NCBI RefSeq assembly: GCF_018603885.1
Contig: NZ_JAHGAW010000004.1
Coordinates: 124,001 to 188,000 of the forward strand
Length of the DNA stretch: 64,000 nucleotides
Reading direction: 5' to 3'
Source: Sphingobium nicotianae
Lineage (GTDB): Bacteria; Pseudomonadota; Alphaproteobacteria; Sphingomonadales; Sphingomonadaceae
Shown piece after piece: positions 1-7,299 of the stretch. Made by a program: the position numbers and the translations under genes. The notes beneath the pieces were generated by a model, which ran no database searches, was not told the DNA's origin, and saw only the letters and a program-made list of their open reading frames with translations. Within the stretch, counting starts at the first letter, position 1; every line of letters starts with the position of its first letter.

Positions 1-2
1 AT

Positions 3-56
3 GCCGAACTTGGGCGCAATAGCCTCGACGAGATCGAGCAGGGGCTTTTGGGATAA
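3..56 (+). CDS. C-terminal end of an unidentified protein (5' truncated by window edge)
   Basis: An open frame enters from the left edge and stops at TAA 54-56. The visible residues are AELGRNSLDEIEQGLLG. The GRxSLxEI pattern resembles the helix-hairpin-helix part of RNA polymerase alpha C-terminal domains, but 17 residues cannot identify a family. A good intrinsic terminator begins 28 bases after the stop, which supports a real gene end here. Confidence 0.35.
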   Translation, partial: AELGRNSLDEIEQGLLG

Positions 57-84
57 GGCGAATTGCCTTGTATGGGATCAAAGG

Positions 85-114
85 GCCCTCGCCGAAAAGC
101 GGGGGCTTCTTTTC
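85..114 (+). terminator. Rho-independent terminator
   Basis: An 8-bp stem GCCCTCGC (85-92) pairs with GCGGGGGC (99-106), one G:T wobble, around a CGAAAA loop. It is followed on the plus strand by the T-rich tract TTCTTTTCTT. It fits the end of the plus-strand gene stopping at 56 and also lies just beyond the minus-strand ORF ending at 119. Confidence 0.65.
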
Positions 115-118
115 TTAT

Positions 119-634
119 CTACCATGTAGGCTGGATGGCATATCGTGCCAAAAGCCTGTCAAGTTGCTCATCAAAAACTGGTCTATCACGTTCAAACCCT
201 AAGGCATTCCAATCTTGGGGTAGCTCCTCGTGTCTCTTGGATCGATAAAGTCCTGGCGCGGCGATTCTCGCAAGCAGGACCGCAGCATCCCATGGCATGC
301 GCCTCATCATGTTGCCCTCCACTTTTGCAAAAACCGCGCCCGCTAGCGCCAGGCCAGAAGTCAAAGTCGGAGGCGCAACACCAACAAGTTGCGAGCAAGA
401 ATTCCAAGTTTTTGGGCTGAGTTGGTAGGGCCCAAATGTAATCAAATGAACATAACCGGCCCATGAATCTGGTCCGTTCAGAGAGAGGGCGAGTGACGTG
501 TCCGGCGAGGTTGTGAGCTGCCGCTGTTTCGCTGATCTTGATTGGGAAGTGCCGCCTAATTGACGGGCTTTGAGCGTTATCGTTGTGTCTAACCAACTGA
601 ATAGTTGAGAAGCGCCGCGAATGGTATGCCGCGC
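119..634 (-). pseudogene. Start-less ORF, probably the frameshifted distal part of the PIN gene
   Basis: On the minus strand this frame is open from 634 down to the stop at 119, and its translation looks like real protein: a beta-rich stretch, then a helical tail ending FDEQLDRLLARYAIQPTW. There is no ATG or GTG in the frame and the only TTG is internal, at 445. The frame overlaps the last 46 bases of the PIN-domain ORF, one base out of register. The simplest reading is that a single indel near 590-610 split one longer gene (PIN part plus about 150 residues). The alternatives are a separate 108-aa gene starting at TTG 445, or programmed frameshifting. The function of this part is not recognised. 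Confidence 0.45.
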
Positions 635-1329
635 TCAAGAACGAATGGAAGACGAATGGGCGCACTACCGTCCCAAGGAATGTATACGAAAGCTGAAATG
701 GAACCGTCGTAGATGAGAGTGCCGAGCGAAGGGTGGAACCAAAGCGTAAATTTTGCGCGCCATGATGTTAAGTAACTAGGGTTAAAAGTTGCTTTAATAA
801 GGATATGACCGTCGGCTGCGAAGCATGTGCCGAGCGATAGTAACCACTGCTGGGTTTTTTCATCTGAAAACTCCCAAAGCTGTTCGCGAAGGGAGCGGCC
901 GTGAACGTGAGATCTATCTAATTCTAGCAAAAGAGGAGTGTCGTCAGTTAGCACGTAGCCATCAATATCGATTGCGGCGCGCGCTAAATGACGATCGCAT
1001 GGATTAACGCCGGGGAAATCATTCCCGGAGTCCAGCATCATTATCTGGCTACCTTCTATAGATTTTTTAAGGACATCAAAAATTTCCTCATAATTGTCGC
1101 GGCTTTTCTCAAGAGTCTTCCGGCATTCTTCCAAAACGGTTTTGGTAATATAGAGAGTATATCCTTCCGATATTAGCCTCCCCAAAACGTGAATCGGGCC
1201 ATCCAAAAATAAGAAGAAATAAAGAATAATATTGGCATCAAGTATCACGCGATTTGGCAATCCGGTGTTTGGTCTGTGTGTAACTATCTCAGGGGACTGA
1301 TCTCCAAAATATCGTGGATTGAAGTCCAT
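589..1329 (-). CDS. PIN-domain protein with beta-rich C-terminal region
   Basis: A 246-residue protein. Residues about 27-140 read as a PIN nuclease domain: LDANIILYFF gives the first metal-binding Asp (D31), a conserved Glu lies in the TVLEECRK helix, and VLTDDTPLL supplies the distal acidic residues. PIN domains of this type are metal-dependent RNases, often toxins or defence effectors. Residues about 160-246 are beta-rich and unrecognised. The gene has lower GC and different codon use from the flanking DNA, which suggests acquisition. No antitoxin-like small gene is adjacent. The stop at 589 may be a frameshift artefact, since protein-like sequence continues in another frame down to 119. 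The ATG at 1329 is the first in frame; 1330-1545 contains no gene. Confidence 0.6.
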   Translation of the reverse strand: MDFNPRYFGDQSPEIVTHRPNTGLPNRVILDANIILYFFLFLDGPIHVLGRLISEGYTLYITKTVLEECRKTLEKSRDNYEEIFDVLKKSIEGSQIMMLDSGNDFPGVNPCDRHLARAAIDIDGYVLTDDTPLLLELDRSHVHGRSLREQLWEFSDEKTQQWLLSLGTCFAADGHILIKATFNPSYLTSWRAKFTLWFHPSLGTLIYDGSISAFVYIPWDGSAPIRLPFVLERGIPFAALLNYSVG

Positions 1330-1545
1330 ATTTCATCTCATTAAATTATTAACAGGCAGCTCTGAGAGAATGATATACCAAACCTTCTTTGTGGCAACTC
1401 ATTGGAATGATCCTTGTTCTGGTGGTCCCGACTGCCCTTGACATCGTCACGCTGATCTGGTACAAAACAGGAACATTGCGAGTCCTGCCTCTTTGACCTG
1501 GGGCGCCGCTCGCGCTGCATTTCTCAACAGATCAGGATCATCCCC

Positions 1546-2136
1546 ATGGGCAAGGAGCTCGCGGTGCCGTCACCGCTGGCTGGTCGCGTCGTGCGTCCGG
1601 CGATTAACGGCAAGACCAAGATCATCGACACCACGGGCAAGCGCTGGTCCGAGCGGGCCGAGCGCGTGTTCCTGGAGATGCTGGCGGCGACGTGCAACGT
1701 GCGGCTGGCGGCGCGGGAGGTCGGCTTCTCGACCGTGGCGATCTACAGGCGCCGGCTGCGCTATCCGGCCTTCGCGGCGCTCTGGGCCGAGGCGATGGAG
1801 CATGGCTATGCGCGGATCGAGGCGCAGCTCGTCGAGCGGGCGACGGACAGCGTCGTGCGGCTGGAGCTGGACGGCGACTGGGAGCAGGCGGGCGAGCCGC
1901 TCAGCAATGCCGAGATGATGAACCTGCTGCGGCTGCATCGCGCCTCCGTGCGTGGCGGCAAGGCGCAGCATTATGACGCGAACCGCAAGGCGCCGACGCT
2001 GGATGCGGTGCGCGCGAGCATCCTGCGCAAGATCGAGGCGATCGAGCGCTGGGATGCGCGCGAGGCGGCGAAGCGGGCGGCGAAGGAGGCGGCTGTGGCG
2101 GTGGCGGGGGAGGAGGCCGGGGGAGCCGGGGTATAG
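1546..2136 (+). CDS. Terminase small subunit-like DNA-binding protein
   Basis: A 196-residue protein. After about 30 disordered residues, residues about 36-75 form a helix-turn-helix (AERVFLEMLAATCNVRLAA followed by VGFSTVAIYRRR) as in phage small terminases that recognise packaging sites. The C-terminal third is helical and charged (KIEAIERWDAREAAKRAAKE). It lies directly upstream of the large terminase on the same strand, separated only by an intergenic palindromic repeat, an arrangement like genes g1-g2 of RcGTA-type gene transfer agents. The family call rests on context and the helix-turn-helix; the sequence alone could also be a generic terminase-type HTH regulator. Confidence 0.65.
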   Translation: MGKELAVPSPLAGRVVRPAINGKTKIIDTTGKRWSERAERVFLEMLAATCNVRLAAREVGFSTVAIYRRRLRYPAFAALWAEAMEHGYARIEAQLVERATDSVVRLELDGDWEQAGEPLSNAEMMNLLRLHRASVRGGKAQHYDANRKAPTLDAVRASILRKIEAIERWDAREAAKRAAKEAAVAVAGEEAGGAGV

Positions 2137-2168
2137 GGAAGCGGGGCCTGCCTGCATAGGCGGGCGGT

Positions 2169-2262
2169 CCCCTCCCGCAGGCGGGAGGGGTTAGGGGTGG
2201 GGCATTGGACGGTGATGCCGCAGTGCCCACCCCCCGGCCCCCTTCCGCTTGCGGGAGGGGGA
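2169..2262. repeat. Palindromic G-rich interspersed repeat pair (copy 1)
   Basis: CCCCTCCCGC-AG-GCGGGAGGGG (2169-2190) is followed by the G-rich tail TTAGGGGTGGGG. After about 18 bp the inverted partner follows: CCCACCCCCCGGCCCCC and a second palindrome ending GCGGGAGGGGG at about 2261. It sits between the two terminase genes. Both halves match the hairpin-plus-G-tail architecture of the other copies in this window. Confidence 0.75.
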
Positions 2263-2351
2263 GCGGAAGCGTCGATTGCGGACGGCTCCGGGGAGAGGGG
2301 CCTGGGCGCGCGCTGGGGCGGTTTCGTGCTCCCGAAATCATGGAGGCAGGC

Positions 2352-3722
2352 ATGAACTTCATCCGCGAGATCTTCGCGGCGCGGCTGCGCACGGCGGAGA
2401 AGCGCGCGCGCGTGCTCGGCGGGCTGAACGACGGCGAGCGCGACGTCTGGCAGAGCGCGTGGCGGGAGTGGGCGCATGCCGGGCAGGTGCCGCCGCCGGG
2501 CGACTGGCGGACCTGGGTGCTGATGGCGGGGCGCGGCTTCGGCAAGACGCGGGCGGGGGCGCAGTGGGTCGCCGCCATGGTGCGGGCGGCGGCGGCGGCG
2601 GGCGACGGGGCGGCGGGGGCGGGCGAGCCGCTGCGCATCGCCCTGGTGGCGGCGACGGCGGACGAGGCGCGGCGCATCATGGTCGAGGGGCGCAGCGGCA
2701 TCCTGGCGATCGCGGCGGAGGCCGGGGCGGGCGCGGGGCGCGACGTGCAGGCGCGGCCGCGCTTCGAGCCGAGCCGGCAGCGGGTGATCTGGCCGTGCGG
2801 GGCGGAGGCGGCGCTCTTCTCCGGCGCCAATCCGGAGGCGCTGCGCGGGCCGGAGCATCATTATGCCTGGTGCGACGAGCTGGCGAAATGGCGGCATCCG
2901 GAGGAGACATGGGACATGCTGCAGCTCGGCCTGCGCGCCGGCGAGCGGCCGCGCGCGCTGGTGACGACGACGCCGCGGGAGGGCAGCGCGGTGCTGACGC
3001 GCATCCTGGCGATGGCGGACACGGTGAAGACCGGCGGGGCGAGCGGGGTCAATCCGCACCTGCCGGACGCCTGGCTGGCGGCGGTGACGGCCGAGTATGG
3101 CGACACGCGGCTCGGGCGGCAGGAGCTGGGCGGCGAGCTGATCGCGGATCTGCGCGGGACGCTGTGGCCGGCGGCGCTGATCGAGGCGAGCCGGGGGGCG
3201 GCGGTGGAGCCGGCGGCGCTGGTGCGCGTGGTGATCGGCGTCGATCCGCCGGCGAGCGCGGCGGGCGTGTGCGGCATCGTGGCGTGCGGGCTGGACGGGC
3301 GCGGCATCGGCCATGTGCTGGCGGACGAGACGGTGGAAGGGCGCTCGCCCGACGGCTGGGCGCGGGCGGTCGCGGCGGCGGCGGAGCGACATGGGGCGGA
3401 CCGGGTGATCGCCGAGGGCAATCAGGGCGGCGATATGGTGCGCAGCGTGCTGGCGAGCGCGGGGCTGCGCATGGCGGTGACGCTGGTCAGCGCAACGCGG
3501 AGCAAGGCGGCGCGGGCCGAGCCGGCCGCTGGCCTGTTCGAGGCTGGGCGGGCGCGCTTCGCCGGGCGCTTCCCGGTGCTCGAAGCGCAGCTCGCCGGGC
3601 TGATCGCGGGCGGCGGCTATGAGGGGCCGGGGCGATCACCCGACCGGGCCGACGCGATGGTCTGGGCGCTGCATGCGCTGATGCTGGCGCCGGGCGGGGC
3701 GCCCTCGGTGCGGGTGCCGTAG
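2352..3722 (+). CDS. Phage/GTA-type terminase large subunit (DNA-packaging ATPase-nuclease)
   Basis: A 456-residue protein, about normal length for this family. It translocates DNA into proheads with an N-terminal ATPase and cuts it with a C-terminal RNase-H-like nuclease. The segment DWRTWVLMAGRGFGKTRAG (about residues 51-69) carries the deviant Walker A and matches the style of RcGTA g2. Walker B is at YAWCDE (about 175). Nuclease acidic residues are visible in VIGVDPPAS, VIAEGNQGG and DRADAMVWAL. ATG 2352 is preceded by GGAGGCAGGC; an in-frame ATG at 2340 would add four residues. No portal, protease or capsid gene follows, since the next genes are convergent and cellular. It is therefore an orphan packaging motor, intact at every motif I could check. 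Confidence 0.85.
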   Translation: MNFIREIFAARLRTAEKRARVLGGLNDGERDVWQSAWREWAHAGQVPPPGDWRTWVLMAGRGFGKTRAGAQWVAAMVRAAAAAGDGAAGAGEPLRIALVAATADEARRIMVEGRSGILAIAAEAGAGAGRDVQARPRFEPSRQRVIWPCGAEAALFSGANPEALRGPEHHYAWCDELAKWRHPEETWDMLQLGLRAGERPRALVTTTPREGSAVLTRILAMADTVKTGGASGVNPHLPDAWLAAVTAEYGDTRLGRQELGGELIADLRGTLWPAALIEASRGAAVEPAALVRVVIGVDPPASAAGVCGIVACGLDGRGIGHVLADETVEGRSPDGWARAVAAAAERHGADRVIAEGNQGGDMVRSVLASAGLRMAVTLVSATRSKAARAEPAAGLFEAGRARFAGRFPVLEAQLAGLIAGGGYEGPGRSPDRADAMVWALHALMLAPGGAPSVRVP

Positions 3723-3782
3723 CGGCGGCCGGGCGCGTGGGGGCGCGCCCGGCCGTCCGACGCCCGTTCGACGGGCGTGCGG

Positions 3783-4127
3783 TCAGTGCGGGCGGCTGGC
3801 CTTGCCGTCCGAATAGTCGATCGGCTCGGGCGTGCGGAAATCGTTCGCGGTCGGCGGGTCGCTGGTCGGGAAGCTCTCGTCCGAAGCCTGGTCGAGCGCG
3901 TCCCAATCCTCGCCATCCTCGTCGCGGATGTGCTCGGGGCCGGCATCGCGGACCTGGACGGGGCTGTCCTTGTGAGCGCCGGTGCCGGCGAAGGCGGCGG
4001 CGGGCGCGTCCTGCGGCTGGCGGCCGCGCCACGCCCGCCAGATCAGCAGGCCCGCGCCAGCCAGCGCGCCGGCGCCCGCCAGCAATCCAAGGGCCAATCC
4101 ATTTCTCGCATAAGGGGCGGTTTTCAT
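3783..4127 (-). CDS. Small single-span membrane protein with DESFPxSDPP motif
   Basis: A 114-residue protein with one hydrophobic segment near the N-terminus (LALGLLAGAGALAGAGLLIW). An acidic tail contains DALDQASDESFPTSDPP, a motif common in small proteobacterial hypothetical proteins. Start ATG 4127 is preceded by GGAGGACCC; an upstream in-frame ATG at 4190 is less likely. A possible EcfG-type promoter lies 45-70 bases upstream. Function unknown, possibly stress-related. Confidence 0.65.
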   Translation of the reverse strand: MKTAPYARNGLALGLLAGAGALAGAGLLIWRAWRGRQPQDAPAAAFAGTGAHKDSPVQVRDAGPEHIRDEDGEDWDALDQASDESFPTSDPPTANDFRTPEPIDYSDGKASRPH

Positions 4128-4172
4128 GGGTCCTCCGGGACGGGCGCGAAGGGCGCGCCCTGTCAGAGGCAG

Positions 4173-4197
4173 AACCGCCGGGCGGGGCAATCGTTCC
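4173..4197 (-). promoter_or_regulatory. Possible EcfG (general stress) promoter for the 4127 gene
   Basis: On the minus strand this reads GGAAC, 16 bases, GGTT. The alphaproteobacterial EcfG consensus is GGAAC-N16/17-CGTT, so the -35 is perfect and the -10 keeps the GTT core with one mismatch. The -10 lies about 46 bases upstream of the ATG. Confidence 0.4.
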
Positions 4198-4250
4198 GTG
4201 GGGCGCGATGATCGTCTGGCCGGTCACGCTGCCGGAAGCGACGGCGGCGG

Positions 4251-4649
4251 TCATCCATGCTGGCCGCACAGGGCCTCGATGGCGCCTTTCAGCTGGGCGA
4301 GCGTATAGGGCTTCTGGAGAAAGGCCTCGCCCGGATAGACGACCGGCACCATCACGGGGCCATGCCCGGTCGAATAGATGACGGGGATCTTGAGGTCCGC
4401 GCAGCGCTCCGCCACGACGAGGCCGTTCTGGTCACCGAGCTGGAGATCCACGATGGCCAGGTGAAACCGCGCCTCCTCCAGGGAGGAAAGGCCCTGCTCG
4501 ACGCTCCCGGCGATCGTGACATCCTCGATTCCGAGCTCCAGCAGCATCGTCGAGATCGCCGTCGCGACGATCGGCGTGTCCTCCACGATCAGAACGTTTC
4601 CGGGCATTGCGGTTTCGGCCCGACCATCCCCCTTCGCTGTGACGGACAT
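4251..4649 (-). CDS. Single-domain response regulator (CheY-like receiver)
   Basis: A 132-residue protein that is a receiver domain only. VLIVEDTP supplies the acidic pair (E23, D24), AIVDLQLGD the phosphoacceptor D68, YSTGH the switch Ser/Thr, and LQKPYT the conserved Lys. There is no output domain, so it probably relays phosphate or acts by protein contact. In-frame M15 (MPGNVLIVEDTP) is an alternative start. No histidine kinase is adjacent. Such receivers are common among sphingomonad general-stress components, which would fit the EcfG-type promoters nearby, but that link is inference. Confidence 0.85.
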   Translation of the reverse strand: MSVTAKGDGRAETAMPGNVLIVEDTPIVATAISTMLLELGIEDVTIAGSVEQGLSSLEEARFHLAIVDLQLGDQNGLVVAERCADLKIPVIYSTGHGPVMVPVVYPGEAFLQKPYTLAQLKGAIEALCGQHG

Positions 4650-4767
4650 TATTTTCCTGTCCTGTGATGATGATGGCCAGCGAGCTGGTCAGCCCCCCGG
4701 CTCCGCAGAGGGGGTGGGCAAGTTGGGGGTGGCTCCGACTGCGCTCCCACACACCGTCGAAGCCACC

Positions 4768-4799
4768 TTTCGCCAACGCGAGGGTTAGTGTTGGCGAAA
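4768..4799. promoter_or_regulatory. Perfect 10-bp inverted repeat
   Basis: TTTCGCCAAC (4768-4777) and GTTGGCGAAA (4790-4799) are exact inverted copies around a 12-base loop. They lie in the gap between the 61-aa membrane protein gene and the receiver gene, both on the minus strand. It could be a terminator for the 61-aa gene, although only a short A/T tract flanks it, or an operator for the receiver gene. Confidence 0.45.
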
Positions 4800-4860
4800 C
4801 CGATCTGCGTCCCCTCGACCGTGTCGGCCGATTCTCCGCGCCGCCGCCCGCGTGCGTCGG

Positions 4861-5046
4861 CTATTTCTTCGCCGCGTCGCCGACGTCCTTCGCCGCGTCG
4901 CCAACGGCCTGGGCGGCGCCGGTCACGGCATTGTCCTTGTTCTGCTGGCTCTGGTAGAACATGAACCCGACGGCGGCGGCGATCAGCACGGCGATCGCGA
5001 GGACGATCAAGCCGAGGTTCGAGCTTGAACTGCTATTGTCTGCCAT
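4861..5046 (-). CDS. Small membrane-anchored protein with DAAK repeats
   Basis: A 61-residue protein. A short Ser/Asn-rich cytoplasmic start is followed by one hydrophobic span (LGLIVLAIAVLIAAAVGFMF) and a helical tail with the repeated unit VGDAAKDVGDAAKK. ATG 5046 has GAGAGAGGAGG upstream. It lies 35 bp downstream of the GlsB-family gene, probably in one stress operon. Function unknown. Confidence 0.7.
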   Translation of the reverse strand: MADNSSSSSNLGLIVLAIAVLIAAAVGFMFYQSQQNKDNAVTGAAQAVGDAAKDVGDAAKK

Positions 5047-5081
5047 GATGGCCTCCTCTCTCTGACCGATCTGCGGCGTCG

Positions 5082-5339
5082 TTAGCGCAGCGTGCCGCGG
5101 CGCAGCAGGTTGACGATGCCGAGCAACACAACGGCACCGAGCAGCGAGACCGCAAAGGTCTCGATCGTGAGGGGCGCGTTGTTGATCTCGCCACGCGCCA
5201 GGAGAAGGCCGCCCAGGAAGGCCCCGACGATCCCGACGATGATGTTGAGGAAAATGCCCTGCTGCGCGTCGGTGCGCATGATCAGGCTCGCAAGCCATCC
5301 CACCACGCCTCCGATGATCAGCCACATGATAATACCCAT
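5082..5339 (-). CDS. GlsB/YeaQ/YmgE family (transglycosylase-associated) membrane protein
   Basis: An 85-residue, Gly-rich protein with three hydrophobic segments (MWLIIGGVVGWLASLIM; FLNIIVGIVGAFLGGLL; FAVSLLGAVVLLGIVNLL), the full pattern of the YeaQ/YmgE family. These small inner-membrane proteins are usually stress-induced, and their molecular role is unclear. ATG 5339 follows AAAGGGAGTCGCGCT. A good EcfG promoter lies 30 bases upstream, so it and the downstream 61-aa gene probably belong to the general stress regulon. Confidence 0.85.
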   Translation of the reverse strand: MGIIMWLIIGGVVGWLASLIMRTDAQQGIFLNIIVGIVGAFLGGLLLARGEINNAPLTIETFAVSLLGAVVLLGIVNLLRRGTLR

Positions 5340-5813
5340 AGCGCGACTCCCTTTTGTGAGACTCAGCGAACGGGCGAACGCGCAATGAGTTCCACGCGAT
5401 GTCATGTGTAAATTGGAATACAGCCGGAATAAGATGGATGATCGCCGAAAGTCTGCGCGTTCATGCGCAAAATCATCGGGTGCTGCGAGATAAATATTAC
5501 TAAAGATATATATCCATCGGTGAAGATGCCGTTCAATAATATTTCGCGTTATACGTGCGGATATTGGCGGGATCGTCCAAAGCGCGGAAAACAGCCTGTG
5601 CGCCGCGTCGCCGCAATGCCATGATCTGCACGCCGGTTTCGCAGCGGATGGGCAGGTGGCCGTCCTCGGCCGCTTTTCCTTGACTTTGCGCGCCGAATCC
5701 GCTTTGGGGCGGCGCTTCAACCCCTTCGAGGGGCGGGCTTTTGGCGGTGGCCCTCATCACTGCCTGGTCTGGGGAACCTGATACGGCCCCTTAACGAACG
5801 AAGGAAGACACCC
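5340..5813. other. Intergenic region upstream of glsB-like gene and rplQ
   Basis: 474 bp between divergent genes. The left end holds the EcfG promoter. The middle (about 5440-5560) is AT-rich, with runs such as ATAAATATTACTAAAG, and probably contains an rplQ promoter. No rpoA sequence is visible upstream of rplQ, and the short open frames look spurious. Confidence 0.6.
5369..5393 (-). promoter_or_regulatory. EcfG-type general stress promoter
   Basis: On the minus strand the sequence reads GGAAC (5393-5389), exactly 16 bases, then CGTT (5372-5369). This is a perfect match to the alphaproteobacterial EcfG consensus. Its -10 is about 30 bases upstream of the ATG at 5339. Confidence 0.7.
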
Positions 5814-6239
5814 ATGCGTCATCGCTATGGCGGCCGCAAGCTGCAGCGCACCTCCGGCCACCGCACGGCCATGTTCCGCAATATGGCGGCCTCGCTCATC
5901 AAGCATGAGCAGATCAAGACCACCGTGCCCAAGGCGAAGGAGCTTCGCCCCTATGTCGAGAAGCTGATCACGCTGGCGAAGCGCGGCGGCCTCTCCAATC
6001 GCCGTCTGGCCCATGCCCGCCTGCTCGACGACACGCAGCTCACCAAGCTGTTCGACGTGCTGGCCGAGCGCTACAAGGACCGCGAAGGCGGCTATACCCG
6101 CATCATCAAGGCCGGCTATCGCGCCTCGGACGCCGTCCACATGGCGATCATCGAACTGGTCGATCGCGACGAGAGCGCCAAGGGCCAGGATTCGGGCCCG
6201 GTGCAGACCGCCGACGAGGACGAATACGAAGCGGCCTGA
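5814..6239 (+). CDS. rplQ: 50S ribosomal protein L17
   Basis: A 141-residue protein, normal length for alphaproteobacterial L17 with an acidic C-terminal extension. It begins [20 protein letters not shown], the L17 signature, and continues with [15 protein letters not shown]17 surrounds the peptide exit tunnel of the large subunit. The SD GAAGGAAGACACCC is good and a strong terminator follows. The gene stands alone here, whereas in most bacteria it directly follows rpoA. Confidence 0.97.
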   Translation: MRHRYGGRKLQRTSGHRTAMFRNMAASLIKHEQIKTTVPKAKELRPYVEKLITLAKRGGLSNRRLAHARLLDDTQLTKLFDVLAERYKDREGGYTRIIKAGYRASDAVHMAIIELVDRDESAKGQDSGPVQTADEDEYEAA

Positions 6240-6264
6240 TCGCGCTTCGATCTGATCGAGATAG

Positions 6265-6298
6265 AGGGCCTCGCAGCGATGCGGGGCCCTTTTTCTTT
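6265..6298 (+). terminator. Rho-independent terminator of rplQ
   Basis: AGGGCCTCGC (6265-6274) pairs with GCGGGGCCCT (6281-6290), one wobble, around a 6-base loop, followed by TTTTCTTT. It starts 26 bases after the rplQ stop. Confidence 0.85.
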
Positions 6299-6477
6299 GG
6301 CGGGCGGGCATGTCCGGTCTCGCGGAGCGGCGCGGTCCCTTGTGCGCGCGGGGTCGCGACACCATATGACATCGTGCTGGCCCGGCGCACCTGGGCTTGA
6401 TCGCAAATTGGCAGCGCTGGCTCCCCGCTTGTGAAAGCGACGATTGCGTCGCGATCCAGCCCGGGAGATCGTATCTC

Positions 6478-6687
6478 ATGACATTTCGCCCCGTTCGCGA
6501 CCGAGCGGCTCCGATGGCCCCGAATGGCGCCACGATCAGCGATGAGATCGACGCCGAGGATGCCGAACTGATGGCCCGCTATGGCATCAAGATGGTTCCG
6601 ACACCGCGCTTCCACTACAAGTCGTTTCGCTTTTCCCGGCTGGCCGATGCGCTCCGTCAGGCGCGGCTGGACGACAAATCGGCCTGA
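6478..6687 (+). CDS. Small conserved-looking hypothetical protein
   Basis: A 69-residue soluble protein. A basic N-terminus is followed by SDEIDAEDAELMARYGIKMV and an aromatic/basic patch (TPRFHYKSFRFSRL). ATG 6478 is chosen; a GTG/TTG-type start as far back as 6397 is possible but adds atypical sequence. Its codon use is typical of the region. Function not recognised. Confidence 0.45.
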   Translation: MTFRPVRDRAAPMAPNGATISDEIDAEDAELMARYGIKMVPTPRFHYKSFRFSRLADALRQARLDDKSA

Positions 6688-6737
6688 GCGCCGCGCATTT
6701 CCGCGACGCGAGTGTCGCACATCGAAAGGATAAGATC

Positions 6738-6995
6738 ATGGCTCAGACAGCAGCCTTTTGCCGGGCGCAAGCCGCCATCCAGCGGGAACGCGCCAACGGC
6801 GCGACACTCGAAAACGTCCGCTCGATCGCGGTTTCGGCCGCCGTCGCATGGAGCCGCGAGGCAGGACTTGCCGAGGAGCGCGAAGCCAAGCGCCATGTCG
6901 AGGTCAGGCTCCCCGAGCCCGTATCGGACTGCGAAGAGCAGGAAGACAGGCTGGCGAGCGAAAATCCCGATCGCGGCGTGGCCAGCGTCGCCTGA
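6738..6995 (+). CDS. Hypothetical protein
   Basis: An 85-residue predicted soluble, mostly helical protein (RAQAAIQRERANGATLENV, then AVAWSREAGLAEEREAK). Start ATG 6738 follows AAAGGATAAGATC. It is first of a close pair, with the next gene starting 6 bases after its stop. Function not recognised. Confidence 0.5.
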   Translation: MAQTAAFCRAQAAIQRERANGATLENVRSIAVSAAVAWSREAGLAEEREAKRHVEVRLPEPVSDCEEQEDRLASENPDRGVASVA

Positions 6996-7001
6996 TCGCG
7001 C

Positions 7002-7244
7002 ATGGCGATCCGCACCACCCGATCGCTCGTGACCTTCGGGGCGCCGTTTCACGTGCGGGCGCTCGACGCGACGCTGCCGGCCGGCCCCTATGAGGTCGCG
7101 ACCGAGGAAGAGGCGATCGAGGGCAATGCGCTGACCGCCTATGTGCGCGTCGCGACGTTGCTGACCGTGCGCACGGGCAGTCTGGTGCAGACCGTGACGG
7201 TGGACCCCGCCGATCTCGCCGACGGGGTCTGGCGGCCGGCGTGA
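7002..7244 (+). CDS. Hypothetical protein, small beta-rich
   Basis: An 80-residue, predominantly beta protein without signal or membrane span. It contains FHVRALDATLPAGPYEVATE, phrasing that recurs in small proteobacterial hypotheticals. It starts 6 bases after the previous stop and is probably cotranscribed with it. No function inferred. Confidence 0.55.
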   Translation: MAIRTTRSLVTFGAPFHVRALDATLPAGPYEVATEEEAIEGNALTAYVRVATLLTVRTGSLVQTVTVDPADLADGVWRPA

Positions 7245-7299
7245 GCGCCCGGCCGCACCCTGCCATCCGGGGAAGGAGGAACCCTTTCCCGCCCGCCGC

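Noticed and set aside
192-665. 157-codon minus-strand ORF overlapping the PIN gene end
   Set aside because: Its composition (many Arg/Cys/His) is that of a shadow frame; the neighbouring frame 119-634 reads as protein instead.
5533-5760. 75-codon minus ORF upstream of rplQ
   Set aside because: No SD, no recognisable features, atypical composition; probably the promoter region of rplQ.
5775-5805. GGAAC before rplQ as an EcfG promoter
   Set aside because: At 16 or 17 bases downstream the sequence is ACGA or CGAA, without the GTT core.
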